Shown piece by piece: positions 1 to 8,525 of a stretch of 64,000 bases of DNA. The stretch comes from Pseudonocardia halophobica (GTDB lineage Bacteria > Actinomycetota > Actinomycetes > Mycobacteriales > Pseudonocardiaceae). Under the pieces are notes generated by a model, which worked only from the letters and a program-made list of their open reading frames with translations, was not told the origin of the DNA and made no database searches. A program made the position numbers and the translations under genes. The stretch is taken from positions 87,523 to 151,522 of the forward strand of contig NZ_BSFQ01000016.1 of assembly GCF_027922425.1 (NCBI RefSeq). Reading direction: 5' to 3'. Numbering within the stretch: the stretch's first letter is position 1; each line of letters starts with the position of its first letter.

Positions 1-722
1 CGCAGGCCGACGATGGTCCGCTCGCGTTCGGGCAGGGCCGCGAGGAGCGGGCGCAGCGTGGCGCGGTCCTCGGCGCGGTCGAGGGCGGCGTCGAGGTCGC
101 CGAGCCGGGCGTCGTCGGGCTCGCCGGGGCCGCGCCGTTCGTCGAGCGAGTCCGCGGCCTGGTAGCCCTGGGCGAGCAGGACCTCCAGCACGACCTCGCG
201 GTCGACGCCGAGGGCCTCGGCGATCTCGCTGGGCCGCGGCGACCGGCCCAGGCGTTGGTGGAGGGCGGAGGTCTCGCGGTTGACCCGGGTGGCCATCTCC
301 TTGACCCGGCGCGGCACCCGGACGACCCAGGTCCGGTCGCGGACGTGGTGCAGGAACTCGCCGCGGATGCACGGGACGAGGTAGCCGACGAAGTCCGTGC
401 CGTCGCCGCGTTCGGGGTCCCACCGGTCGACGGCCGTGAGCAGGGCGAGCCGCGCGACCTGGAGCAGGTCGTCGTAGGCCGCCGGGGAGGCGCCGGCCTG
501 CCCGCGGGCCATCCGCTCGGCGATGGGCAGGTAGGCCTCCGCGATCGAGTTGCGCAGCGCGCTCCGGCGCGGGTCGTCCGCCGCCATGGCGTGCAGGGTG
601 CGCAGGCGCGGGAGCTGCGCGGAGTGCCGGCTGCCGGGGCGGGTGTCCGCGCGGGAATCCGTCCGGGAATCCATCCCGGTCTCGGTCCGGGTTTCTGCCG
701 CCGGGGGCGCCACGGCCGTCAT
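1..722 (-). CDS. RNA polymerase sigma factor, SigB/SigF/SigG family (C-terminus off the window)
   Basis: This is a group-3 sigma-70 factor, the kind used for general stress or developmental control in actinomycetes. From the ATG at 722 about 240 codons are visible. A short Thr/Arg-rich N-terminus is followed by region 2 (roughly residues 55-140; AAYDDLLQVARLALLTAVDR, then RGEFLHHVRDRTWVVRVPRR), region 3 (LGRSPRPSEIAEALGV, an HTH) and the start of region 4 (LPERERTIVGLR), where the left edge cuts it. There is no ECF-type gap between regions 2 and 4, which separates it from ECF sigmas. GGACGGAG lies just upstream of the start. In-frame ATG codons further in are possible starts. STAS and SpoIIE proteins elsewhere in the window are the usual controllers of this sigma class, but a direct link is inference. 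Confidence 0.9.
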   Translation of the reverse strand, partial: MTAVAPPAAETRTETGMDSRTDSRADTRPGSRHSAQLPRLRTLHAMAADDPRRSALRNSIAEAYLPIAERMARGQAGASPAAYDDLLQVARLALLTAVDRWDPERGDGTDFVGYLVPCIRGEFLHHVRDRTWVVRVPRRVKEMATRVNRETSALHQRLGRSPRPSEIAEALGVDREVVLEVLLAQGYQAADSLDERRGPGEPDDARLGDLDAALDRAEDRATLRPLLAALPERERTIVGL

Positions 723-829
723 GTCCGCTCCGTCCGTCCGGGTCCGACCGCGGGCGCGTACCGCGCCACACGTTGTTCATGTCGAGCATGACCCGGGATC
801 GGGCCCCGCGCGAGTCGACGCGGGGGAAG

Positions 830-1642
830 TCAGCCGCGCAGGACGTCGTCGGCCACGAGCGTGGCCCGGTAGCCCGCGAGCAGCAGGACGTGCAGCAGGT
901 AGAGCCACAGCGCGAGCGCCGACACCGCGCCGACGATCGGGAGCCCGCCGAACGGCGCCGACCACTCGACGGGGATGGCGAGGAACAGCAGGAACCCCTG
1001 CAGGAACCCGGCGAGCACGGACCCGGTGCCGAACCCGCCGAGCAGTAGCGCCTTCCACCCGATCCGGCCGGGGCCGACCAGCCGGAACACCAGCACCAGG
1101 GCCACCGACACGGTGACCCACACGACGTGGAAGGCGACGACCACGCCCAGCACCAGCCACCACCCGCCGCGCAGGTAGAGGGGCGCGACGAGCGGGGCGG
1201 CGGCGAGCACGGCGAGCACCAGCACGGGGGCGACGACGGCGAGCGCGAGCAGGCCCAGCCGCCCCCGCCACCCGGTGAACCGGTCCCGGGCGGGGGAGAG
1301 CTGCAGGAACGCGCGGCGCAACCCCTCGCCGTAGAGGCTGGCCGGGAAGAGCACGACGAGCGTCTGCACCCACGACATGTCGAGCGCCGTCGCGGTCAGC
1401 GTGCGCAGCGCCGCGGGGGTCCCGTGCCCGCCCGGGAGCCCGGAGATCGCGGTGTCCATGCCGGCCCGCAGCGCGTCCGGCCCGACGAGCACCCCCGCGA
1501 CCCGCAACGAGACCAGCGCGAGCGGGACCAGGCCGAGCAGCCCGAAGAACGTGGCACCGGCGGCCCACAGCGCGACGTCGCTGCCCGGGAAGGACCGGGC
1601 CGTCTCGCGCAGGAGGGCGCGTGGCGTGCGTTCCGAGGTCAT
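830..1642 (-). CDS. YihY/virulence factor BrkB family membrane protein
   Basis: A 270-residue integral membrane protein. It opens with a basic N-terminus and an ALWAAGATFFGLLGLVPLAL segment, then several long hydrophobic stretches (about 135-160, 170-205, 210-250). The 'GATFFGLLGLVPLALVSL' start is typical of the YihY/BrkB (formerly RNase BN) family. Molecular function is unknown in the family. The ATG at 1642 begins MTSERTPRALLRETARSFPG. The frame stays open far upstream, but that part is Arg/Pro/Gly-rich shadow of the divergent gene. It is transcribed away from the CDP-alcohol phosphatidyltransferase, with about 50 bp between starts. A second family member lies at 7428-8474. Confidence 0.85.
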   Translation of the reverse strand: MTSERTPRALLRETARSFPGSDVALWAAGATFFGLLGLVPLALVSLRVAGVLVGPDALRAGMDTAISGLPGGHGTPAALRTLTATALDMSWVQTLVVLFPASLYGEGLRRAFLQLSPARDRFTGWRGRLGLLALAVVAPVLVLAVLAAAPLVAPLYLRGGWWLVLGVVVAFHVVWVTVSVALVLVFRLVGPGRIGWKALLLGGFGTGSVLAGFLQGFLLFLAIPVEWSAPFGGLPIVGAVSALALWLYLLHVLLLAGYRATLVADDVLRG

Positions 1643-1693
1643 CGGCCGCTCCCGTGGCGGGCGCGGACCGCACGGCGGTGCGAGGCTGGCGCC

Positions 1694-2371
1694 GTGGAGG
1701 AGCCACGGACAGGTGCCGCGGGGTGGTCCGCCCTGCACTCCGGCGTGCGGCCGTCGGCGGTGGTGCGCGGGTGGCTGCGCCTGGTGCAGGGGCTCGCCGC
1801 GGGTCCGGCCGGCCGCGTACCCCCGGACCTGCTGTCGCTGGCGGGGGTGCTGGTGCTGGCCGGCGCGTGGGGCGCCGCCGCCGCGGGTGGGCGCTGGCCC
1901 CTGCTCGCCGCCGCGCTGGTGGTGGCCGGCGGCATCCTCGACGGGCTCGACGGCGCCGTGGCCCTGCGCACCGGCCGGGCCCGGCCGCTCGGCGCGGTCG
2001 TCGACGCCGCGGCGGACCGCGTGGGCGACCTCCTGCTGGTCGCGGTGCTGGTGGCGCTCGCTGCGCCGGTGGCGTGGGCGGTGGCCGCCGCGGCGCTGGT
2101 GCTGCTGCACGAGTACCTGCGGGCGCGGGCGCAGTCCGTCGGGATGCCCGGGGTCGGCGCGGTGACGGTGGCCGAGCGGCCGACCCGGGTGATCGTCGTG
2201 GCGGTGGCCGCGCTGGGGGCGGGGGCGCTGCCCGCGGGCACGCCGCTCACCGGCTGGGACTGGGCCATGGTGCTCGTGGTCGCCTGGACGGTCGTGGGCG
2301 TGCTGGGACTCGTGCAGCTCGTGGCGGGGATCCTGCGCGCGATCCCGCCTGACTTCCCGCCGGACCGATGA
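1694..2371 (+). CDS. CDP-alcohol phosphatidyltransferase family protein
   Basis: Membrane enzyme predicted to displace CMP from a CDP-alcohol to form a phosphodiester lipid or headgroup (225 residues from GTG 1694). The family signature D-x2-D-G-x2-A-R-x8-G-x3-D-x3-D is present around residues 80-105 as DGLDGAVAL...GAVVDAAAD. The usual Arg after Ala is replaced by Leu, while all four Asp residues and the Gly are kept. Hydrophobic segments surround it (LLSLAGVLVLAGAW, LLLVAVLVALAAPVAWAVAA). The substrate cannot be told from sequence. Its 3' end overlaps the convergent desaturase gene by about 125 bp. Both reading frames look genuine there, although the last 40 residues of the desaturase are low-complexity. 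Confidence 0.85.
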   Translation: MEEPRTGAAGWSALHSGVRPSAVVRGWLRLVQGLAAGPAGRVPPDLLSLAGVLVLAGAWGAAAAGGRWPLLAAALVVAGGILDGLDGAVALRTGRARPLGAVVDAAADRVGDLLLVAVLVALAAPVAWAVAAAALVLLHEYLRARAQSVGMPGVGAVTVAERPTRVIVVAVAALGAGALPAGTPLTGWDWAMVLVVAWTVVGVLGLVQLVAGILRAIPPDFPPDR

Positions 2372-3824
2372 GCCCGGCCGTGATCTCGGCGGAGAGCAGC
2401 ACGAGCGGCAGCCCGCCGCCCGGGTGCGCCGAGCCGCCGACCAGGTAGAGCCCGGGGACGGGGGAGCGGTTGGCCGGGCGGCGCAGCGCGGCACGCGGCC
2501 CGTGCGAGGCGGTGCCGTAGATCGCCCCGCCGGGAGCGCCCGTGTTCCGTTCGAGATCGGCCGGCGTGCGGATCTCCCGGACGCGGATCCGGTCCCGGAC
2601 GTCCGTGCCGCGCGCGGCCAGCGTGGCGAGGACGTGGTCGGCGTAGCGCTCCCGCAGCCCGGGCCCGTCCCAGTCCACGCCGCGGCCGGGGTCGTGCACG
2701 GGCGCGTTGACCAGCACGAACCAGCCCTCGCCCGCGTCGTCCGGCCGGAGGGCGGGGTCGTCCGGGGCGTGCACGTAGATCGTCGGGTCGGGGACGGGCC
2801 GGGGGCGCCGCGCGAAGATCGCGTCGAACTCGGCGGCGTGGTCCCGCGGGAACCAGACGCGGTGTGCGGGGCCGGGATCGCGGCCGTCGAGGCCCAGCAG
2901 CAGGACGAACCCGGCCAGCGAGCGCGGGGCGCGGCGGAGGTCGCGGCGAGCCCGCCGCGCGGTCCCGACGGGCAGCAGCCGTTCGTAGAGCACGGAGGCG
3001 TCGGCGTTGCACACGACGACGTCGGCCGGAACCTCGTGGCCGCCGACCCGGACGCCCCGCACGGCCCCGTCCGCGACGGTCACCGCCTCGACCTCGGACC
3101 CGAGGTGCACGGCGACGCCCAGCGCCCGACACCGCTCGAGGAGCACGTCTGCGATGCGGCGCAGCCCGCCGCGGACGTACCAGCCGCCGAACCGCTGCTC
3201 GACGTACGGCGTCACGGACAGCACCGCGGGCGTGCGGCGGAAGTCCGAGCCGGAGTAGGTCGCGTAGCGGGCGAACCAGGTGCGCAGCCGCGGGTCGGGC
3301 AGGAGCGCACGACCGAGCCCGTCGAGCGTCCGCCACGGCGCGACGGCCCGCAGGTCCTGCAGCCGCGCCGACATCCGCAGCAGCGTGCGCAGGTCGAGCG
3401 GGCGGCGCAGCACGGGCTCGCCGACGAGGTCCCAGAGCCGCCCGGACCGCTCGTACAGCGCCCGCCAGGCGGCGCCGGAGCCGGGGCCGAGCGCGGCGTC
3501 GAGGGCGGCCGGCACGGCGTCCGGATCGTGCGGCATCTCGAGCCGGGTGCCGTCGCCGAACGTGTAGGCGCACACCGGATCCACCGGCTCCACGACCAGC
3601 CCGGACGGTCCGCCGGTCGCCGCGAAGACGTCCTCGAGCACTGCGGGCAGGGTGAGCAGCGAGGGTCCGGTGTCGAACGTGAACCCGCCGACCTCGGCGA
3701 CGCCGAGCTTGCCGCCGTGGGTGTCCGCACGCTCGTGCAGCGCCACCTCGTGCCCCAGGGCCGCCAGCCGGGCCGCCGCGGCCAGCCCCCCGACCCCGGC
3801 GCCGACGACCACCACCCGGCTCAC
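2247..3824 (-). CDS. CrtI-type phytoene desaturase / carotenoid oxidoreductase
   Basis: FAD-dependent carotenoid desaturase-type enzyme of about 525 residues. The GTG start at 3824 gives SRVVVVGAGVGGLAAAARL, a GxGxxG dinucleotide fold at the extreme N-terminus. THGGKLGVAEVGGFTFDTGP follows, and the C-terminal family signature LYLVGGSAHPGGGLPLVLLS lies near residue 470. Both ends match the CrtI/CrtN/CrtD family. Sequence alone does not fix whether it desaturates phytoene or a later intermediate such as the 3,4 bond of a hydrated psi-end. It overlaps the upstream glycosyltransferase by 4 bp (GTGA), so the two form an operon. The C-terminal tail after residue 485 is Arg/Pro/Ser-rich and overlaps the convergent gene at 1694-2371. 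Confidence 0.88.
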   Translation of the reverse strand: MSRVVVVGAGVGGLAAAARLAALGHEVALHERADTHGGKLGVAEVGGFTFDTGPSLLTLPAVLEDVFAATGGPSGLVVEPVDPVCAYTFGDGTRLEMPHDPDAVPAALDAALGPGSGAAWRALYERSGRLWDLVGEPVLRRPLDLRTLLRMSARLQDLRAVAPWRTLDGLGRALLPDPRLRTWFARYATYSGSDFRRTPAVLSVTPYVEQRFGGWYVRGGLRRIADVLLERCRALGVAVHLGSEVEAVTVADGAVRGVRVGGHEVPADVVVCNADASVLYERLLPVGTARRARRDLRRAPRSLAGFVLLLGLDGRDPGPAHRVWFPRDHAAEFDAIFARRPRPVPDPTIYVHAPDDPALRPDDAGEGWFVLVNAPVHDPGRGVDWDGPGLRERYADHVLATLAARGTDVRDRIRVREIRTPADLERNTGAPGGAIYGTASHGPRAALRRPANRSPVPGLYLVGGSAHPGGGLPLVLLSAEITAGLIGPAGSQAGSRAGSPPRAARVPARPRPSRRPRAPWPSPSR

Positions 3825-4945
3825 AGTGTGCGGCCCTTCCAGCTCAGCGTGCCCGCCCGTCGCCCCGCCCACGAGGAGGCGAGCAGCCCGAGGAGCGCGG
3901 CGATCGAGACGGGGTGGGCGGCGGCGTCGGGCCAGGTGCGGGCGCCGGTCCGGCGGGCGGCGAGCACCCGGCTCGCGACGCCCGCGGCGTACCCCAGCGC
4001 GCCCGCCCGCGAGCCGCGCAGGGCCGCGACCGCGGGCAGGACGTAGACCAGTGCGAGCAGGGCGGCCACCGCGGCTGCGCCCGGGGCGGACCCGAACGCC
4101 GCCCACAGCGACTTGCGGTAGCCCGCGGCGAGCTGCAGCCCGTCGTCGTACATCCGGCAGGTGGCGAGCGCGGAGCCGTCGGCGACCCCCGTCCGCCCGC
4201 CGGCTCGCCGGACCGCGCGGGCCAGTGCGATGTCGTCGAGCACCGCGCCGGCCACTGCCTCCCAGCCGCCGGCCCGCGCGAGCGCGGCCGCCTCGACCAG
4301 GAGGAGCTGCCCGTTGGCAGCGACCATGGACGGCCGGCCCGACCGCTCGGCGACCCGCAGCGGCAGCGTGACCAGCCAGGACCAGGCCAGCAGCGGCTGG
4401 ACGAGCCGGGCGGCGACCCCCTCGGCGACCTGCCGGGGCCAGGGGCAGAGCAGGTCGAGCGGGGCGGGCCCGCGGAGCACGGCGACCGCCGCGGCCACCG
4501 CGTGCGGGGCGAGGACGACGTCCGCGTCGACGAACACCAGCACCTCCCCCCGGGCCGCGGCGGCGAGCTGGGCGCAGGCGTGCGGCTTGCCGAGCCGGCC
4601 GGGCGGGGGCGAGGTACCGGTGAGCACCCGCAGCCGCGGATCGCCGCCGGCCGCCGCCCGGACGACCGCGGCGGTGCCGTCCGTGGAGCCGTCGTCGAGC
4701 ACGAGGATCTCGGCCTCCGCCAGCCCGGTCTGCGCGCACAGCGACCGGATCGTCGGGCCGATGCGGTGGGCCTCGTCGCGGGCCGGCACCAGGAGCGAGA
4801 CGGGCACGGTGACCGGCGGGGGAGCGGCGGGCGGGGTGCGCAGCAGCCGTTGGTTGCGCAGCTGGTGCAGGGTGCCGAGGACGGCGAGCGCGGAGCCGGC
4901 GGTGGCCGCGGCCCGGAGCGGTCCGGGAAGGCGCGCGGCGGTCAC
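3821..4945 (-). CDS. GT2-family glycosyltransferase of the carotenoid locus (CruC/CrtQ-like)
   Basis: Membrane-associated family 2 glycosyltransferase, 374 residues, GTG start at 4945. The GT-A core begins at about residue 45 (VPVSLLVPARDEAHRIGPTI), with the nucleotide-binding LVLDDGSTDGT at about 80, DxD-like VFVDADVVL near 140, and acceptor-side LDDIALARAVRRAGGR near 240. The N-terminus and two or three C-terminal hydrophobic helices anchor it. It is the first gene of a two-gene operon with the CrtI-type desaturase (GTGA overlap) and is divergent from CruF/CrtU-like genes. A role in glycosylating a hydroxylated carotenoid is therefore likely. That substrate is inferred from context. The enzyme could instead be one of the broader 'hopanoid-associated' GT2 proteins. 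Confidence 0.8.
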   Translation of the reverse strand: MTAARLPGPLRAAATAGSALAVLGTLHQLRNQRLLRTPPAAPPPVTVPVSLLVPARDEAHRIGPTIRSLCAQTGLAEAEILVLDDGSTDGTAAVVRAAAGGDPRLRVLTGTSPPPGRLGKPHACAQLAAAARGEVLVFVDADVVLAPHAVAAAVAVLRGPAPLDLLCPWPRQVAEGVAARLVQPLLAWSWLVTLPLRVAERSGRPSMVAANGQLLLVEAAALARAGGWEAVAGAVLDDIALARAVRRAGGRTGVADGSALATCRMYDDGLQLAAGYRKSLWAAFGSAPGAAAVAALLALVYVLPAVAALRGSRAGALGYAAGVASRVLAARRTGARTWPDAAAHPVSIAALLGLLASSWAGRRAGTLSWKGRTL

Positions 4946-4975
4946 GGCCGAACCCTAGGAGCCACCGGCCGGGCC

Positions 4976-5011
4976 CGCGACTCGACCACCCGGCCGGGCG
5001 TTCGAGTCGCG
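4976..5011. promoter_or_regulatory. Inverted repeat between the divergent carotenoid operons
   Basis: A perfect 10-bp inverted repeat, CGCGACTCGA (4976-4985) and TCGAGTCGCG (5002-5011), separated by 16 bp, lies in the 143-bp gap between the two divergent carotenoid operons. The position suits an operator acting on both promoters. No regulator gene is adjacent. A transcript hairpin is the alternative. Confidence 0.45.
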
Positions 5012-5088
5012 GACCCGTCGCACACGCGGGAAGGTCGGGGGGCCCGGGTGGCCCCGCGCCCGGTCCCGTGCCCCTGGAAGGACGACGC

Positions 5089-5874
5089 GTGCTCCGAACC
5101 GCTCCCCTCGTGCGCGGGCGCACGCCCGGGTTGACCTGGATGCTCGTGGCGGGCGCGGTGCTGGTCCAGATCGCCTACCCGCTCACCCCGGAGGCGCTGC
5201 GCACGCAGGTGACCGTGCTCTCGGTCGTGGTGTTCGCCGCGGCCTCGCTGTGCGACGCCACCCGGCTGCACGGCGCCCGCGGCGGCCTGCTGCTCCTCGC
5301 CGTGGCCGGCGGGGGCGGGCTGGTGGCCGAGGCCGTCGGGCTGCGCACGGGCATCCCGTTCGGCGCCTACGCCTACACCGGCACCCTGGGGCCGGAGCTG
5401 CTCGACGTGCCCGTGGTCGTGCCGCTGGCGTGGACGATGATGGCCTGGCCCGCGCTCGTCGTCGGGCGGACGCTGGCGCGGTCGCGCGTCGGCGTCGTCG
5501 CGGTCGGAGCGGTCGCGCTGGCGGCCTGGGACGTCTTCCTCGACCCGCAGATGGTCGACGCGGGGCACTGGCGCTGGCTCGACCCCGGGCCCGGGTTGCC
5601 GCTGATCCCCGGGATCCCGTTGACCAACTACGCGGGTTGGCTGCTGGTCTCCGCGCTGGTCGTCGCGGCGCTGCACGCCGTCCTGCCCGCCCACGAGCGC
5701 CCGTCCGCCCCGGCCACGGCGCTCTACCTGTGGGTCTACGGCTCCTCGGTGCTCGCCCACCTGGCCTTCTTCGGCCTGCCGGGCTCGGCGCTCGTCGGCG
5801 GCGTGCTGATGGGGGCCGTCGCCGTCCCGTTCGCCCGCGCGGCCCTGCCGCGGTTCGCGGGAGCCCGGCGATGA
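5089..5874 (+). CDS. Carotenoid biosynthesis protein, DUF422/CruF-type hydratase
   Basis: Polytopic membrane protein of 261 residues. The family (DUF422) includes CruF, which hydrates the 1',2' double bond of psi-end carotenoids, and archaeal bisanhydrobacterioruberin hydratase. Conserved-looking blocks are GIPFGAYAYTGTLGPEL (about 90-106), PLAWTMMAWPAL, AAWDVFLDPQMVDAGHWRW (about 150-168) and GIPLTNYAGWLLVS. The start GTG 5089 is chosen because GGAAGGA sits six bases ahead of it. A GTG at 5068 is also in frame but poorly placed. The stop overlaps the next ATG (ATGA), so it is co-translated with the CrtU-like gene. Hydration as the exact reaction is inferred from the family and the neighbouring glycosyltransferase. 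Confidence 0.82.
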   Translation: MLRTAPLVRGRTPGLTWMLVAGAVLVQIAYPLTPEALRTQVTVLSVVVFAAASLCDATRLHGARGGLLLLAVAGGGGLVAEAVGLRTGIPFGAYAYTGTLGPELLDVPVVVPLAWTMMAWPALVVGRTLARSRVGVVAVGAVALAAWDVFLDPQMVDAGHWRWLDPGPGLPLIPGIPLTNYAGWLLVSALVVAALHAVLPAHERPSAPATALYLWVYGSSVLAHLAFFGLPGSALVGGVLMGAVAVPFARAALPRFAGARR

Positions 5875-7418
5875 CCGATCCGCTGACGAGCCGGGCCGCC
5901 CCGCTGCGGATGCGCCGGCGCCGCCTCGTCGTGCCCGACCCGGCGCTGCCGCGGGAGGTGCCGCCCGGGACCGAGGCGGTGGTCGTCGGGGCGGGGGTGG
6001 CGGGCGTCAGCGCCGCGGTGGTGCTCGCGGAGCGCGGTGTGCGGGTGCGGCTGCTGGAGGCCGCCGAGCACCTCGGCGGTCGGCTCGGCGCGTGGCCCGA
6101 GGTGCTGCCGGACGGGACCGAGCAGGTCGTCGAGCACGGGTTCCACGCCTTCTTCCGGCACTACTACACCTGGCGGGCGGTGCTGGGCCGGATCGATCCC
6201 GGGCTGGGGTTCCTGGGGCCGGTCGACGGCTATCCGGTGATCTCGCGGCGGTGGCCGGACGAGGACCTCTCCGGCCTGCCCGCCGCGCCGCCGCTCAACC
6301 TGCTCACGCTGATCCTGCGCTCGAAGAGCCTGAGCTGGCGGGACATGGCGGGCGCCGACCCCGACGCCGGTCGTGCCCTCCTCGCCTACGACCGCGCGAC
6401 GACGACCGCGGAGCTCGACGGCGTCGACGCCGCCGCCTTCCTCGACCGGCTCGGGATGTCCGAGCGCACCCGCGGGATGCTGTTCGAGGCCTTCGCCCGG
6501 TCCTTCTTCTGCGACCAGGACGGGCTCTCCGCGGGCGAGCTGGTCGCGATGTTCCACTACTACTTCCTGGGCAACCCGGAGGGCATCGGCTTCGACGCCC
6601 CGGTCACCGACCACCGGACCGCGATCTGGGACCCGCTCGCCGCGCACCTGCGCGCGCACGGGGCGGAGGTGCGGACCGGCAGCCGGGTCACCCGCCTCGA
6701 GCCCGACGGTCAGGGGTGGCGGCTGGCCACGGACGCCGGCGACCTGACCACCCGGCACGTCGTGCTCGCCCTGGACCCCGCCGGGCTGCGCGGGCTCCTC
6801 GGGGCCTCGCCCGCGGCGGCGGCATCGGCCCCGCGGCTCGCGGCCCACTGTGCGGGGCTGGGGACCGCACCGCCCTTCGCCGTGACGCGCCTGTGGCTCG
6901 ACCGGGACGTCGCGCCGGCGCGGGCGGTGTTCAGCGCGGTCAGCGGGGAGCGCACCCTCGACTCGATCACGGTGTACTCGCGGCTGGAGGCGCCGTCGGC
7001 CGAGTGGGCGGCCCGGACCGGCGGGTCGGTCGTCGAGCTGCACTCCTACGCCTGCCCCGAGCCCGACGCCAAGGCGGCGACCGGGGCGATGTACGCCGAG
7101 CTCGTCGGGCTCTGGCCGGAGGTCGGCGGGGCCGAGGTGCTGCACACCCACCAGCGGCACGAGGCCACGGCCCCGGCCTTCCCGCCGGGGCGGGCCGGGA
7201 CCCGCCCGGGGGTGCGCACCGACGCCCGCGGGGTGCGCGTCGCGGGGGACTTCGTGGAGCTGCCCTACCTCGCCGGGCTCATGGAGCGGGCGGCGATGTC
7301 CGGGGTCCTGGCCGCCAACGACGTGCTCGCCGAGGCGGGCGCCGCCGCCGAACCGGTCGACGGCGTCCCGCAGCGGGGGCTGCTGGCCGGGGTGCCGCGG
7401 ATCCGCGGCCGCGCCTGA
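5871..7418 (+). CDS. crtU: CrtU-like carotenoid desaturase/methyltransferase (aromatic ring formation)
   Basis: FAD-dependent oxidoreductase of 515 residues. It resembles actinobacterial CrtU, which converts a beta-ionone ring into an aromatic ring by desaturation and methyl migration. Residues 33-55 hold the FAD fold (EAVVVGAGVAGVSAAVVLAE), followed by LGGRLGAWP and the family-typical VEHGFHAFFRHYYTWRAVL (near 90). ARSFFCDQDGLSAGELVAMF, MFHYYFLGNPEGIGFD and a C-terminal GVRVAGDFVELPYLAGLMER segment also fit. I see no Rieske cluster, unlike CruE/CruH-type fusions. It begins inside the stop of the DUF422 gene (ATGA). No phytoene synthase or lycopene cyclase lies in this window, so the pathway needs genes elsewhere. 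Confidence 0.8.
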   Translation: MTDPLTSRAAPLRMRRRRLVVPDPALPREVPPGTEAVVVGAGVAGVSAAVVLAERGVRVRLLEAAEHLGGRLGAWPEVLPDGTEQVVEHGFHAFFRHYYTWRAVLGRIDPGLGFLGPVDGYPVISRRWPDEDLSGLPAAPPLNLLTLILRSKSLSWRDMAGADPDAGRALLAYDRATTTAELDGVDAAAFLDRLGMSERTRGMLFEAFARSFFCDQDGLSAGELVAMFHYYFLGNPEGIGFDAPVTDHRTAIWDPLAAHLRAHGAEVRTGSRVTRLEPDGQGWRLATDAGDLTTRHVVLALDPAGLRGLLGASPAAAASAPRLAAHCAGLGTAPPFAVTRLWLDRDVAPARAVFSAVSGERTLDSITVYSRLEAPSAEWAARTGGSVVELHSYACPEPDAKAATGAMYAELVGLWPEVGGAEVLHTHQRHEATAPAFPPGRAGTRPGVRTDARGVRVAGDFVELPYLAGLMERAAMSGVLAANDVLAEAGAAAEPVDGVPQRGLLAGVPRIRGRA

Positions 7419-7427
7419 CCGGGCCGG

Positions 7428-8474
7428 CTACCGGTTCGCCCCCTGCCGGTTCTCCTTCTGCGGCTCCGGCGGGTCGGCGATGGTGTCGGCCGCCGTCGCG
7501 CCGCGCTCGCCCATCGGCAGCGGCTCGCCCTTGGTGGTGTCCTGCTCGGTCTGCCGCTCGCTCTCGGCGTTGATCTCCGCGCCCAGCAGCACGATGTAGC
7601 TGGTCAGGTACAGCCACAGCATCAGGACGATGACGCCGGCCAGGGCGCCGTAGGTCTTGTTGTAGCTGCCGAAGTTGTTCACGTAGAAGCTGAAGGCGAG
7701 ACTGCCGATGATCCACAGGAGCGTCGCGACCAGCGCGCCGGTGCTGACCCAGGCGAAGCGGGGTGCGTCGCGGTCCGGGGCGACCCGGTAGACGACCGCG
7801 AGGGCCACGACCACCAGCGCCACCAGCAGCGCCCAGCGGATGATCTGCGCGACGACGAGCGCGATGCCGCCGAGGCCGAGCGCGTCGAACACCGGGGGCA
7901 CGACCGCCACGAGCGCCACCGCGAGCAGCACGAACACCACCGCGCCGAGGGTCAGGGCCAGCGCGGTGCCGCGGAGCTTGAGGAACCCGCGGGTCTCCTT
8001 CTCGTCGTAGGCCAGGTTCGTGGCCTTGATCAGGTTCATCGTGCCGCCCGAGGCGCTCCACAGGGCCGCCAGGATCGACACGACCAAGCCGATGCCCAGG
8101 GCGCGGTCGCTGCTGTTGGCGACGGCGTTGAGCTGGTCGGTGATGATCGGGCGGGCGGTCTCGGGCAGGGCGGCGGCGAGGTCGTTGACCTGGGCCGCGA
8201 CCTGCGCCGGATCGGCGACCAGGCCGTAGAGCGTGAGCGCCGCGATCATCGCGGGGAAGAGCGCCAGGAAGGCGAAGAAGGCGACCCCGCCCGCCAGGAT
8301 CGGGACGTTGTCGTCCTTGCCCTCGGCCCAGGCCCGCTTCACCACCTGCAGCCAGCCGCGGGGCGGGATCCGCACCGGGTTGTCGGCCTCGCGCCCCGGA
8401 GGTCCGTCGTTGCGCCGGTGGTCGACGTCCCAGCTCCCGCGGCCCGCGCGTGTCGTGTCGGTTCGGCTCCTCAT
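7428..8474 (-). CDS. YihY/virulence factor BrkB family membrane protein
   Basis: A 348-residue membrane protein. After a charged, disordered 45-residue N-terminus comes NVPILAGGVAFFAFLALFPA, the family's hallmark first segment. Further helices run to about residue 290, including VIVLMLWLYLTSYIVLLGAEINAE, which is the conserved YihY end block. A hydrophilic Glu/Asp/Gln-rich tail of some 40 residues follows. ATG start at 8474. It ends 9 bp past the convergent CrtU-like gene. Its function is unknown. It is longer than, and clearly distinct from, the paralogue at 830-1642. Confidence 0.88.
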   Translation of the reverse strand: MRSRTDTTRAGRGSWDVDHRRNDGPPGREADNPVRIPPRGWLQVVKRAWAEGKDDNVPILAGGVAFFAFLALFPAMIAALTLYGLVADPAQVAAQVNDLAAALPETARPIITDQLNAVANSSDRALGIGLVVSILAALWSASGGTMNLIKATNLAYDEKETRGFLKLRGTALALTLGAVVFVLLAVALVAVVPPVFDALGLGGIALVVAQIIRWALLVALVVVALAVVYRVAPDRDAPRFAWVSTGALVATLLWIIGSLAFSFYVNNFGSYNKTYGALAGVIVLMLWLYLTSYIVLLGAEINAESERQTEQDTTKGEPLPMGERGATAADTIADPPEPQKENRQGANR

Positions 8475-8525
8475 GTCGGGCGGGATGCCCGGCGGACGGG
8501 CCGGTGAACCGTGTCTCCCGGCGGA

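Noticed and set aside
3825..5123. Very long open frame extending the CrtI-type gene upstream to 5123
   Set aside because: It is the Arg/Pro-rich shadow of the glycosyltransferase. The CrtI N-terminal dinucleotide fold begins at GTG 3824.
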